17,332 nt of DNA from an uncultured Porphyromonadaceae bacterium (GTDB lineage Bacteria > Bacteroidota > Bacteroidia > Bacteroidales > Muribaculaceae): contig CABRZA010000040.1 of NCBI GenBank assembly GCA_902475285.1, positions 1 through 17,332 on the forward strand. Direction: 5' to 3'. Each line of letters begins with the position of its first letter. Positions within the stretch are counted from its first letter, which is position 1. Of the stretch, positions 1 to 7,478 are shown one piece after another. A program made the translations under genes and the position numbers. The notes under the pieces were generated by a model. The model ran no database searches. It saw nothing but the letters and a program-made list of their open reading frames with translations, and had not been told where the DNA came from.

Positions 1-202
1 CTGCCTTGTGCGGCCTTCGGGCCAATCTGGGCGAATCACCTTAAAACTATCCTTAAAACACCAAAAAACAATTACAAAAACACCACAACAACAGTACCAT
101 CCAATCAAAAACTAAAGCGTTAGACAAACAAAACCACCGGCGGTGCCGGCACTGCAAGGCATCGGACACCGCGACAACAATCACTATCATTAACATTTTT
201 CT
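1..202 (+). other. A/C-rich leader upstream of susC
   Basis: No gene is visible here. From about 41 to 136 the + strand is rich in A and C and almost free of G, so a transcript of it would be largely unstructured. Two small hairpins flank it: GGCC-TTCG-GGCC at 12-23, which has a classic cUUCGg tetraloop, and CCGGC-GGT-GCCGG at 137-149. The bases just before the susC ATG (TTAACATTTTTCT) are A/T-rich, as is usual for Bacteroidota start sites that work without a Shine-Dalgarno match. I see no clear TAnnTTTG -7 element, so the promoter may lie beyond the left edge. The first hairpin could equally belong to the end of an upstream gene. Confidence 0.45.
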
Positions 203-3200
203 ATGAGAAAACATCTTTATCTGACGATGCTTCTGATGGCCGGAATGTCGGTCTACGGCACTCCGTCGGCATGGGCCAATCCCGAGCCGCAGCAGCAAGG
301 GCAGGCGGTAACCACCATCACCGGTACCGTTCTTGATGAAAACAACGAGCCGGTGATCGGCGCAAGTGTGGTGCAGAAAGGCACACGCAACGCAGTGGCC
401 ACCGATGCTTTCGGTAATTTCAAAATCCGTGTACCCGAGGGTACCGTTCTCGAAGTTAGCTATGTGGGTTACAAGGCTGTCGGCATCGCCGCCAAGCAGG
501 GTATGACAGTTTACTTGCAGCCTACGACAGAAATGCTCAACGAACTCGTTGCCATCGGCTACGGTTCGCAGAAGCGCGCCAACCTTACCGGTGCCGTCGC
601 TACCGTCGACGTAGCACGCACTATGGACTCCCGCTCGACAGGCGATATCGCCAAGTCGCTGCAGGGTGCTGTCCCCGGTCTTACCATCACCACGGGCGAT
701 GGCGCTATCAATACTCAGTCGAACATCAAGATTCGCGGCCTCGGCACACTTTCCAACAGCCAGGTTTCCAATCCTCTTATAATTGTCGACGGTGTCGAGG
801 TTGAGGACATGAGCTATGTCAACCCCGATGATATCGCCGAAATCTCCGTACTCAAGGATGCCTCTTCGTCGGCAATCTACGGTACTCGCGCAGCTTTCGG
901 CGTGCTCCTTATCCGCACCAAGGACGCAGCGACCAAGGACCGCGTATCGATCAAATACACCAACAACTTCGGTTGGAGCGCTGCAACAAAGCTGCCTAAG
1001 TACGGTTCCGTACCCTCGCAGATCGACGCTCTCGCCCAGGCAAACCACCGTCAGGGCGTTCAGAACGAACTCTTTGGCATGGACCTCGACAAGATGCGTC
1101 CCTATGCCCAGGCATGGTACGAGCAGAATGGCGGCAAGCCCCGCGACTACGGCCATATGCGCCCCTTCCAGAGCATGGAGGACGTGGGCGACTACTATAT
1201 GGATCCCGAAACCGGCAACGCAATGTTCTATGCCGACTGGGATGTGGCAGGCATCATGTTCAACGACGCAGCTCCCAGCCAGAAGCACAATGTAAGCCTC
1301 GAAGGCACCAGCGGCAAGACACAGTATCGCTTGTCCTTCGGCTACGACGGTCGTGAAGGCCTGATGACCTTCCGCCCCGACAAGATGGAGCGCTACAACG
1401 TGACCGCCAACATCAACACCGAAATCTTCAGCTGGCTCAAGGCCGGTGCCCGTTTCACATTCGCTCGCAAGGAATACGAAGGTCCTCAGGTATGGGGCTC
1501 GGGCGGCAACTACACCATGATGTGGCGCTGGGGTTCCTACTTCGGCCCTTACGGCGAGCGTGAGTATGTCGACCCCACCACGGGCGAAAGCAAATGGACA
1601 CCTTACCGTAACATCGTGAGCCGTACGGATGCCGGCACATTCAAAGATGTCGCCGACAACACCCGCTTGAGCGCATGGCTCGACGCTACGATTATCAAGG
1701 GTCTTACCCTCCATGCCGACTTCACCTACGACGTACAGAACTATAATTCCCAGACCTCCTACCTTCCCATTCAGGGCTGGAACAACTGGAGCCTCAGCCA
1801 GACCAACCCCGACGCGTATATGGTAAGCGTAAACTCGTCGTATGCCGCACAGTCGACTGCCCGCACCAACTTCTGGCAGACCAACGTATACGCCACTTAT
1901 GACCATACATTCGGTCTCGACCACAACCTCAAGGTAATGGTCGGCGGTATGGGCGACAAGCGCTACTACAACACCTTCAACGCTCAAAAAAATGTCCTTG
2001 GCGACGTATCGCTTCCCTACCTCGCACTTGCCACCGGCGGTGAGGACGGCACGAGCATGAGCATCGGCAACACCATCACCGAGCGCGCCACCGCAGGTTT
2101 CTTCGGCCGTATCAACTACGACTACAAGGGCATCTACCTCCTCGAGCTCAACGGCCGCTTCGACGGTTCGAGCCGCTTCCCCTCCAACGACCAGTGGGGC
2201 TTCTTCCCCTCGGGCTCGGTAGGCTACCGCTTCTCGGAAGAAGGCTACTTCAAACCCCTCAAATCGTGGTGGACCAACGGTAAGATTCGCGCTTCCTACG
2301 GCCACATCGGCAACGATGCCGTGGGCGACTACCGCTTCATCTCCACAATCAGCCGCGTGCAGGGTACCTCCGCCACGGGTTACTCCTACTGGATCAACAA
2401 CGGCGGTACTATCGTGTCGCAGTTCAACACCCCCTCGCTCGTGTCGAGCAGCCTTACATGGGAACGCGTAATCACCACCGACGTAGGTGTTGACCTCGGC
2501 TTCCTCAACAACTCGCTCAACGTATCGTTCGACTGGTTCCAGCGCGATACCAAGGACATGCTCGCACCCAGTATGCCGCTGCCCGCAGTACTCGGTGCAT
2601 CGTCGCCCTACATGAACGGCGGTCAGCTCCGCACCCGCGGTTGGGAACTCGGCGTAAGCTGGAATCACTCCTTCGGTGATGCCGACGTATATGTAAACGC
2701 CAATATCTACGACGGCAAAACCACCGTTGTCGAGTACAACAACCCCACCGGCCTCCTCAGCTCGTTCTACAACGGCAAGGTATACGGCGACATCTGGGGC
2801 TTCGAGACCGACCGTTACTTCGAAGAAAGCGACTTTACCGGCAAAGACCCCCAAACCGGCGCATGGACCTACGCTCCCGGCGTGGCCGACCAGACCGGTC
2901 TTCAGAACGGTGGCTTCGTATACGGCCCCGGCGACATCAAGTTCGTTGACCTCGACGGCGACGGCCGCATATCCGGCGGTGTCGACAATATGATCGATGT
3001 CGACGGCAAGCTCTACGTCAGCCAGAACGCACTGCCCGCCGGCTACACCGGCACGACCTATAACGGTGCTGCCGTTGTCGACGCCAACACCTATGCAAGC
3101 CTTGCCAAGCAGGACAATGCAGAAGTTGTCGGCAAGGGTACTGTCCGCAACCACGGCGACCTTAAGGTAATCGGCAACGCCACTCCCCGCTATGAATACT

Positions 3201-3769
3201 CCTTCCGCATCGGCGGTGCCTACAAGGGCTTCGACCTCGACCTCTTCTTCCAGGGCGTAGGCAAACGCGACATGTGGTTCACCGGCGCGTTCGTTACACC
3301 TCTCGCACGCGGTGCCGACGCAACCTATGCAAACCAGGAAAGCTACAACAAGATGATATTCGACGCCAACAACAACATCGTAGGCTACGAAATCGACCAG
3401 AACAACGACTATCCCTGTATGTTCGCCGGCTCGGCCAACTCTGGCACAGTTTCGGGTATCGCTCAGGGCCGCTACAACTTCTATCCTCAGAGCCGCTATC
3501 TGATGAACATGGCTTACCTGCGCCTCAAGACTCTCACCGTTGGCTACACCCTGCCCGCCGACCTCACCAAGAAGGCCTACATCCAGAAAGCACGCGTATA
3601 CTTCAGCGCCGACAACCTGGCTCTTCTCTACAACGGCATGCGCAAGTATCCCATCGACCCCGAAATCGGTTCGCAGTGGACTACCAACTCCTCTTACAGC
3701 AACGGTACCTTCGGTCGTACGGCTCCTATGACCCGCACATTCTCCTTCGGTATTCAAGTAACCATCTAA
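203..3769 (+). CDS. SusC/RagA-family TonB-dependent outer-membrane transporter
   Basis: This 1188-residue protein is the outer-membrane channel of a SusC/SusD importer, which uses TonB energy to take up an oligosaccharide or peptide. A signal peptide (residues 1-25) ends at A-W-A. A carboxypeptidase-D-like beta-sandwich follows (about 37-112, starting ITGTVLDENNEPVIGASV). Next come a TonB-box-like stretch and plug domain (about 113-245, with LQGAVPGL, IRGLGT, PLIIVDGVE and ISVLKDASSSAIYGTRAAFG), then the barrel, ending in the aromatic-rich TRTFSFGIQVTI. A DLDGDG loop at 916-921 matches the Ca-binding-like loop of the family. About 60 residues sit between it and the GDLKVIGNATPRY block (from 985), where relatives usually have far fewer; this helps explain the long protein. 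susD follows after 16 bases, so the two are surely cotranscribed. The substrate cannot be read from the sequence. Confidence 0.97.
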   Translation: MRKHLYLTMLLMAGMSVYGTPSAWANPEPQQQGQAVTTITGTVLDENNEPVIGASVVQKGTRNAVATDAFGNFKIRVPEGTVLEVSYVGYKAVGIAAKQGMTVYLQPTTEMLNELVAIGYGSQKRANLTGAVATVDVARTMDSRSTGDIAKSLQGAVPGLTITTGDGAINTQSNIKIRGLGTLSNSQVSNPLIIVDGVEVEDMSYVNPDDIAEISVLKDASSSAIYGTRAAFGVLLIRTKDAATKDRVSIKYTNNFGWSAATKLPKYGSVPSQIDALAQANHRQGVQNELFGMDLDKMRPYAQAWYEQNGGKPRDYGHMRPFQSMEDVGDYYMDPETGNAMFYADWDVAGIMFNDAAPSQKHNVSLEGTSGKTQYRLSFGYDGREGLMTFRPDKMERYNVTANINTEIFSWLKAGARFTFARKEYEGPQVWGSGGNYTMMWRWGSYFGPYGEREYVDPTTGESKWTPYRNIVSRTDAGTFKDVADNTRLSAWLDATIIKGLTLHADFTYDVQNYNSQTSYLPIQGWNNWSLSQTNPDAYMVSVNSSYAAQSTARTNFWQTNVYATYDHTFGLDHNLKVMVGGMGDKRYYNTFNAQKNVLGDVSLPYLALATGGEDGTSMSIGNTITERATAGFFGRINYDYKGIYLLELNGRFDGSSRFPSNDQWGFFPSGSVGYRFSEEGYFKPLKSWWTNGKIRASYGHIGNDAVGDYRFISTISRVQGTSATGYSYWINNGGTIVSQFNTPSLVSSSLTWERVITTDVGVDLGFLNNSLNVSFDWFQRDTKDMLAPSMPLPAVLGASSPYMNGGQLRTRGWELGVSWNHSFGDADVYVNANIYDGKTTVVEYNNPTGLLSSFYNGKVYGDIWGFETDRYFEESDFTGKDPQTGAWTYAPGVADQTGLQNGGFVYGPGDIKFVDLDGDGRISGGVDNMIDVDGKLYVSQNALPAGYTGTTYNGAAVVDANTYASLAKQDNAEVVGKGTVRNHGDLKVIGNATPRYEYSFRIGGAYKGFDLDLFFQGVGKRDMWFTGAFVTPLARGADATYANQESYNKMIFDANNNIVGYEIDQNNDYPCMFAGSANSGTVSGIAQGRYNFYPQSRYLMNMAYLRLKTLTVGYTLPADLTKKAYIQKARVYFSADNLALLYNGMRKYPIDPEIGSQWTTNSSYSNGTFGRTAPMTRTFSFGIQVTI

Positions 3770-3785
3770 TCGACATCATACCTAT

Positions 3786-5495
3786 ATGAAAAATATATAT
3801 TTCATCGGTGCCCTCGCAATGGCTGCTGCCGCCCTCACCGGTTGCGACGACTTCTTCGAGAACGCCCGATACCCCATCACAAGCGAGACCAGCTCTCCGA
3901 CATTCTGGGGCGTTGCTTCGAACTGTGACCTGGAGTGCGACCGCATGTACAATTACTTCGGCGGCTACGGTCAGGGCAACACCTTGGGAAGCTACTATTT
4001 CAGCACGCTTTCCGACGACCAGGCTCCGGTAGGTTTCCCCAACTGGAACAATACCAATATCCCTGCCTCCTCCGGCAACTACAAAACACCCTTCGAGAAT
4101 CTCCGTCATGCCATGGAAATTCTGAAGAATGTCGAAGTATCGACTCTCGCCGACGACGTGAAGGCACACTATATGGGCATCGCCCGTCTGGTACGTGCAT
4201 ACCAGTACTTCGAACTCGTGAAGCGCTACGGCGACATCACTTGGGTCGACGAAATTGTCGATCCCAACTCCGAAATCCTCTATCAGCCCCGTACATCGCG
4301 CGACATCGTGATGGACAACGTCCTCGCCGACCTCGATTACGCTATCGCCAACATCAAGACCACGAGCGCCAAGCAGGCATGGAGCAAGGATCTCGCCCGT
4401 GCAATCAAGAGCGACGTATGCCTCTATGAAGGTACGTTCTGCAAGTACCGCACCCAGGCTGAGAACGGCTATGCACCCAACCTCGAGCGTGCCAACAAGT
4501 ACCTCGCAGAGTGCGCCGCTGTTTCGAAAGAGCTCCTTCAGGCTTATCCCACTCTGGCTGCCACCTACCGCGAGACCTACAACAGCGGTTTCGCAGAGGC
4601 TAAGGCCAACCCCGAGATAATCTTTATGAAGGCTTACAACGAGAACCAGCTCATGCACTCCCTGGTGGCATACACATGCTCGTCGACAACAATCAACGGC
4701 CTTACTAAGGACGCTTTCGACAGCTACCTCTTCAAGGACGGCAAGCCTCTTGCTTCCACCACGCTCGAGAAGAGCGACGTAGGTGAGGTCGACGCCGAAG
4801 GCAACTACAGCATCGAAAAACTCCTCGCCGTACGCGACGGTCGTCTGGCCGAAACCACCGACCCCGTGGTTTACTACACCGACATGACATGGAGCCGCGC
4901 CGGTTCGATGATGCTTACTTCCTCTACCGGCTACGGTGTGAGCAAGTTCGACAACACCTCGATGCCTATCGAGAATCGTACGCAGACCACCAAGAACCTC
5001 ACTTGCTGCCCCCTCTACTGGGCTTCGCTCATCTGCTGCAACTATGCAGAGGCCAAGGCTGAATTGGGTACGCTCACCGACGACGACCTCAATCTGTCGC
5101 TCAACAAGCTCTATGCCCGTGCCGGTCTTCCCAATGCTACCGTGGCATCGCTCAGCGCCATCAACGACCCCGCAAACAACATGAATGTAAGCAGCCTCAT
5201 TTGGGAGGTTCGCCGCTGCCGTCGTGCCGAGCTCATCATGGACAAGGACTATCGTTACTACGACCTTATCCGTTGGCATCAGCTCGAGCTCCTCGACAAC
5301 ACCAAACATCCCAACATCTTCCTCGGCGCCAACATGACCAAGGCTCCCGTAACCATCACGAACGTGGGTGGCTATGTATCGCCCAACTACGGTCAGAACC
5401 GTATCTTCGAGGCTCGCCAGTATCTCTACCCGATACCTTCGGAGCAGATTACACTCTCGAAGGGTAAAATCGAGCAGAACATCGGCTGGAAATAA
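3786..5495 (+). CDS. SusD/RagB-family surface lipoprotein
   Basis: This 569-residue protein is the surface lipoprotein lid that captures substrate for the SusC channel upstream. The lipoprotein signal is clear: MKNIYFIGAL, a short Ala-rich hydrophobic core, then a lipobox L-T-G-C with the lipidated Cys at residue 20. The body has the helical TPR-like pattern of the family (for example HYMGIARLVRAYQYFELVKRYGDI). The C-terminal signatures are RRAELIMDKDYRYYDLIRWHQ from about residue 474 and the closing YLYPIPSEQI...NIGW. It lies 16 bases after susC and ends just before a strong terminator, so susC-susD forms a complete transcription unit at its 3' end. No neighbouring glycoside hydrolase, surface glycan-binding protein or sensor is in view, so the ligand is unknown. 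The length is usual for the family. Confidence 0.96.
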   Translation: MKNIYFIGALAMAAAALTGCDDFFENARYPITSETSSPTFWGVASNCDLECDRMYNYFGGYGQGNTLGSYYFSTLSDDQAPVGFPNWNNTNIPASSGNYKTPFENLRHAMEILKNVEVSTLADDVKAHYMGIARLVRAYQYFELVKRYGDITWVDEIVDPNSEILYQPRTSRDIVMDNVLADLDYAIANIKTTSAKQAWSKDLARAIKSDVCLYEGTFCKYRTQAENGYAPNLERANKYLAECAAVSKELLQAYPTLAATYRETYNSGFAEAKANPEIIFMKAYNENQLMHSLVAYTCSSTTINGLTKDAFDSYLFKDGKPLASTTLEKSDVGEVDAEGNYSIEKLLAVRDGRLAETTDPVVYYTDMTWSRAGSMMLTSSTGYGVSKFDNTSMPIENRTQTTKNLTCCPLYWASLICCNYAEAKAELGTLTDDDLNLSLNKLYARAGLPNATVASLSAINDPANNMNVSSLIWEVRRCRRAELIMDKDYRYYDLIRWHQLELLDNTKHPNIFLGANMTKAPVTITNVGGYVSPNYGQNRIFEARQYLYPIPSEQITLSKGKIEQNIGWK

Positions 5496-5515
5496 TACAT
5501 CCGACCAACATAACG

Positions 5516-5548
5516 AAGAGCGGGTCTCCTGGCCCGCTCTTTTTATTT
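5516..5548 (+). terminator. Intrinsic terminator after susD
   Basis: A perfect 9-bp stem, AAGAGCGGG (5516-5524) with CCCGCTCTT (5533-5541), encloses an 8-base loop and runs into a T-rich tail (TTTTATTT). It begins 20 bases after the susD stop and should end the susC-susD transcript. Confidence 0.9.
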
Positions 5549-5580
5549 GCGTTTCGCGGCCGGATTTCGATGTTTTTTGC

Positions 5581-5588
5581 TAATTTTG
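5581..5588 (+). promoter_or_regulatory. Candidate Bacteroidota -7 element before the glycosyltransferase
   Basis: TAATTTTG matches the TAnnTTTG consensus known for the Bacteroides primary sigma factor. It lies just after the susD terminator and 46 bases before the preferred ATG at 5635, which fits a short 5' leader. I see no good TTTG-like -33 element at the expected 19-21 base distance, so the call is moderate. Confidence 0.5.
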
Positions 5589-5634
5589 CATTGACTTTGC
5601 CGCCGCAGCCGTGCGATGGCTTAAATTTTTGAAG

Positions 5635-6825
5635 ATGAACATCTATTTTTCGCCCGAGATATCCGACACCGTTCTGTGGCTGCTTGCAGCGGCTTTCGTG
5701 TGCCTCCTGTTGCTTTGTGCCATATGCTTTTTCAGAGTGCGTTCGGTGGTGGCCTTCCGCCGCAGCGCCGACCGCGAGCGCCCCGACAAGGCCGACGACG
5801 ATTATCTTCCGGCCTCGGTGGTGATATACTCTCAGGGCGACGCCGAAGCTCTCGACACTCTTCTGCGCTCCGTGCTCGCGCAGGACTACCCCGCGGCATT
5901 CGAGGTGATAGTTGTGAACGAAGGCGAGTCGGTCGACGTGCGCGATACCGTATCGGCCCTCCGCGCCACGCATCCCAACCTCTATCTTACCTTCACCCCC
6001 GAGGGCGTGGTGAACCTCAGCCGTAAAAAACTCGCCGTAACCCTCGGTGTGAAGGCCGCGCGCTACGACATTGTGGTGCTCACCACCACGGCCGCCGCAA
6101 TTGAGTCGCCGCTGTGGCTACGCCGCATGATGCGGCCTTTCGGACGCGACAACGGCGTGGAAATAGTGCTCGGATACAGCTATATCGACCCTGACGAAGA
6201 CGACGCGTTCGGTCGCCGTCGCCGCGCCTTCGACTATGTGGCCGACAGCGTGCGCTGGATAGGCACGGCAATAGCGCGCCATCCCTTCCGCGGAACCGAG
6301 TACAACCTTGCCTATACAAAGGACGTGTTCCTGCGCAACAAGGGCTTCGCGCGTTCGCTCAACCTGCACTACGGCGACGACGATATCTTCATAAGCGAGA
6401 TAGCCCGCGGCGACAACACCGTGGTGGAGCTTTCCGACGAGTCGATGGTGCGTCTGCGCCACGGCAACCATCCGCGTATCTTCGGCGAGCGTGTGCTGCG
6501 CCGCATCTTCACCGAAGGATTCATCCGCCGGCGTCCGCGCTTCCTCTTTCCGCTCATGGGGCTGTTGCAGATTGCCGTATTGGCGCTGTGCATAGCAGCC
6601 GGCGTGACCGGCTACCCCAATATGCAGGGAGCGGCCATAGCTGCGGTGATGGTTTTGGTGATGGCCGTTGTGGAGATTTTCACCTGGCGTCCGGCCATGA
6701 AGGCATTGAAATCGCGCAGCCTGTGCCTAACCATTCCGTGGCTCTCCATCACTTACCCCTTGCGCCGCATATCACGGCGCATTCGCTCCAAGCTCGGCCA
6801 CCAGAAGAAATATACCTGGAATTAA
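5635..6825 (+). CDS. Membrane-anchored family 2 glycosyltransferase, acidic motifs degraded
   Basis: This 396-residue protein has one N-terminal membrane helix (about 13-33), a cytoplasmic GT-A domain (about 60-290) and two C-terminal helices (about 303-324 and 331-350). It ends in a basic tail. The fold is marked by PASVVIYSQG, LAQDYPAAFEVIVV, the segment LYLTFTPEGVVNLSRKKLA (117-135), EIVLGYS and HYGDDDIFI (245-253). The latter is the acceptor-side acidic motif common in this family. The first nucleotide-binding acidic motif (usually VVDDGS) reads VVNEGES. The DxD region (usually LTDADC) reads LTTTAAA at 149-155, so the usual metal-binding acids are missing. I chose ATG 5635 over the in-frame GTG at 5611 because it gives a conventional start before the membrane helix. 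It appears monocistronic. Donor and acceptor are unknown; a weak or altered transferase is possible. Confidence 0.85.
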   Translation: MNIYFSPEISDTVLWLLAAAFVCLLLLCAICFFRVRSVVAFRRSADRERPDKADDDYLPASVVIYSQGDAEALDTLLRSVLAQDYPAAFEVIVVNEGESVDVRDTVSALRATHPNLYLTFTPEGVVNLSRKKLAVTLGVKAARYDIVVLTTTAAAIESPLWLRRMMRPFGRDNGVEIVLGYSYIDPDEDDAFGRRRRAFDYVADSVRWIGTAIARHPFRGTEYNLAYTKDVFLRNKGFARSLNLHYGDDDIFISEIARGDNTVVELSDESMVRLRHGNHPRIFGERVLRRIFTEGFIRRRPRFLFPLMGLLQIAVLALCIAAGVTGYPNMQGAAIAAVMVLVMAVVEIFTWRPAMKALKSRSLCLTIPWLSITYPLRRISRRIRSKLGHQKKYTWN

Positions 6826-6826
6826 T

Positions 6827-6912
6827 GGGAATTGGGGATTGGGAATTGGGGATTGAAATAACGTTTCCCATCCCCAATCCTACTATTCCCAATCCTACCA
6901 TCCCCAATCCGC
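6827..6912. repeat. Tandem and inverted G-rich/C-rich repeat between convergent genes; possible bidirectional terminator
   Basis: The left arm is two exact copies of GGGAATTGGGGATT (6827-6840 and 6841-6854). The right arm is three diverged 15-bp copies of CCATCCCCAATCCTA (6868-6882, 6883-6897, 6898-6912). The arms are near-complementary: ATTGGGGAT (6845-6853) pairs with ATCCCCAAT (6870-6878), and GATTGGGA (6837-6844) with TCCCAATC (6887-6894). It fills the gap between the glycosyltransferase stop and the regulator stop, so transcripts from both sides would fold into a hairpin here. There is no clear U tract. It could also be one copy of a dispersed intergenic repeat. Confidence 0.75.
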
Positions 6913-6917
6913 ATTAT

Positions 6918-7478
6918 CTACACCTTGTCGAGCGGTATGCGGTGGGGTGCGACGGAGAGCCATGCAGTGGGCGTCATGCCCGTTACGGCCTTGAACTGGC
7001 GAGAGAGGTGCGCCGCGCTCGAATAGCCGGCCATGTCGGCGATTTCGGCCAGCGTGCGCTCGCCGTAGCCCAACAGTTCCTTCACATATTCCACACGCTG
7101 CGCCATGGTGTACTGTTCGATGGTGCGTCCTTCGTGGCGGCTGAAAATGCGGCTGAGGGTGTCGTACGACGCCCCCACATGGTCGGCTATGCACGCCGAA
7201 ATCTTCAAACGGCAGTGGTCGGCATCGCGCACATGCTCCATTATGGCGTGCTTGGTGGCTTCGACGAGCGCCTCGTCGGCGTCGGTGATGCGTTCGAAAC
7301 CGAGCTCGGCGAGCCCGTTGTCGAGTTTGGCGAGCTGCGTGGCGTCGAGCTCGCACTCGATGTCTGCCGAACCTATGCGCACCTCGCCATGGGCTATGCC
7401 GAGACTGTCGAGAAAGCCCGTGAGTGCAGCCACGCAATGGCGGCAGACCATATTTTTGATGCGTAGGGTAGTGGTCAT
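6918..7478 (-). CDS. AraC-family regulator with N-terminal HMA-like metal-binding domain
   Basis: This 186-residue protein has two parts. Residues 1-65 resemble a heavy-metal-associated (HMA) domain: the motif K-N-M-V-C-R-H-C puts the metal-ligand cysteines at 12 and 15, and L-A-E-L-G-F-E (57-63) closes the fold. Residues about 80-180 are an AraC-type double helix-turn-helix, with GRTIEQYTMAQRVEYVKELL, LAEIADMAGYSSAAHLSRQFK and VTGMTPTAW. The frame stays open far upstream, but the true start is ATG 7478, where the HMA domain begins. That ATG overlaps the TGA of the MFS gene as ATGA, so translation is probably coupled. The HMA-AraC architecture is known in Bacteroidota, often beside metal ATPases or exporters. 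Metal sensing by the CxxC is inferred; the likely target is its own operon. Confidence 0.9.
   Translation of the reverse strand: MTTTLRIKNMVCRHCVAALTGFLDSLGIAHGEVRIGSADIECELDATQLAKLDNGLAELGFERITDADEALVEATKHAIMEHVRDADHCRLKISACIADHVGASYDTLSRIFSRHEGRTIEQYTMAQRVEYVKELLGYGERTLAEIADMAGYSSAAHLSRQFKAVTGMTPTAWLSVAPHRIPLDKV

Noticed and set aside
53..3757. A 1234-codon open frame antisense to susC
   Set aside because: It is in codon-aligned register with susC, so it stays open simply because susC uses no TTA, CTA or TCA codons there. It begins and ends with the gene's bias and its translation resembles no known protein.
3726..5309. A 527-codon frame antisense to susD
   Set aside because: Codon-aligned mirror of susD with the same explanation; susD is certain.
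203..5495. A full polysaccharide utilisation locus
   Set aside because: Only the susC/susD pair is present; the next gene is a glycosyltransferase behind a terminator, and no hydrolase, lyase or sensor is visible in the window.
6827..6912. CRISPR-like array
   Set aside because: Units are only 14-15 bp, adjacent with no spacers, and the two halves are complementary; no cas genes are near.
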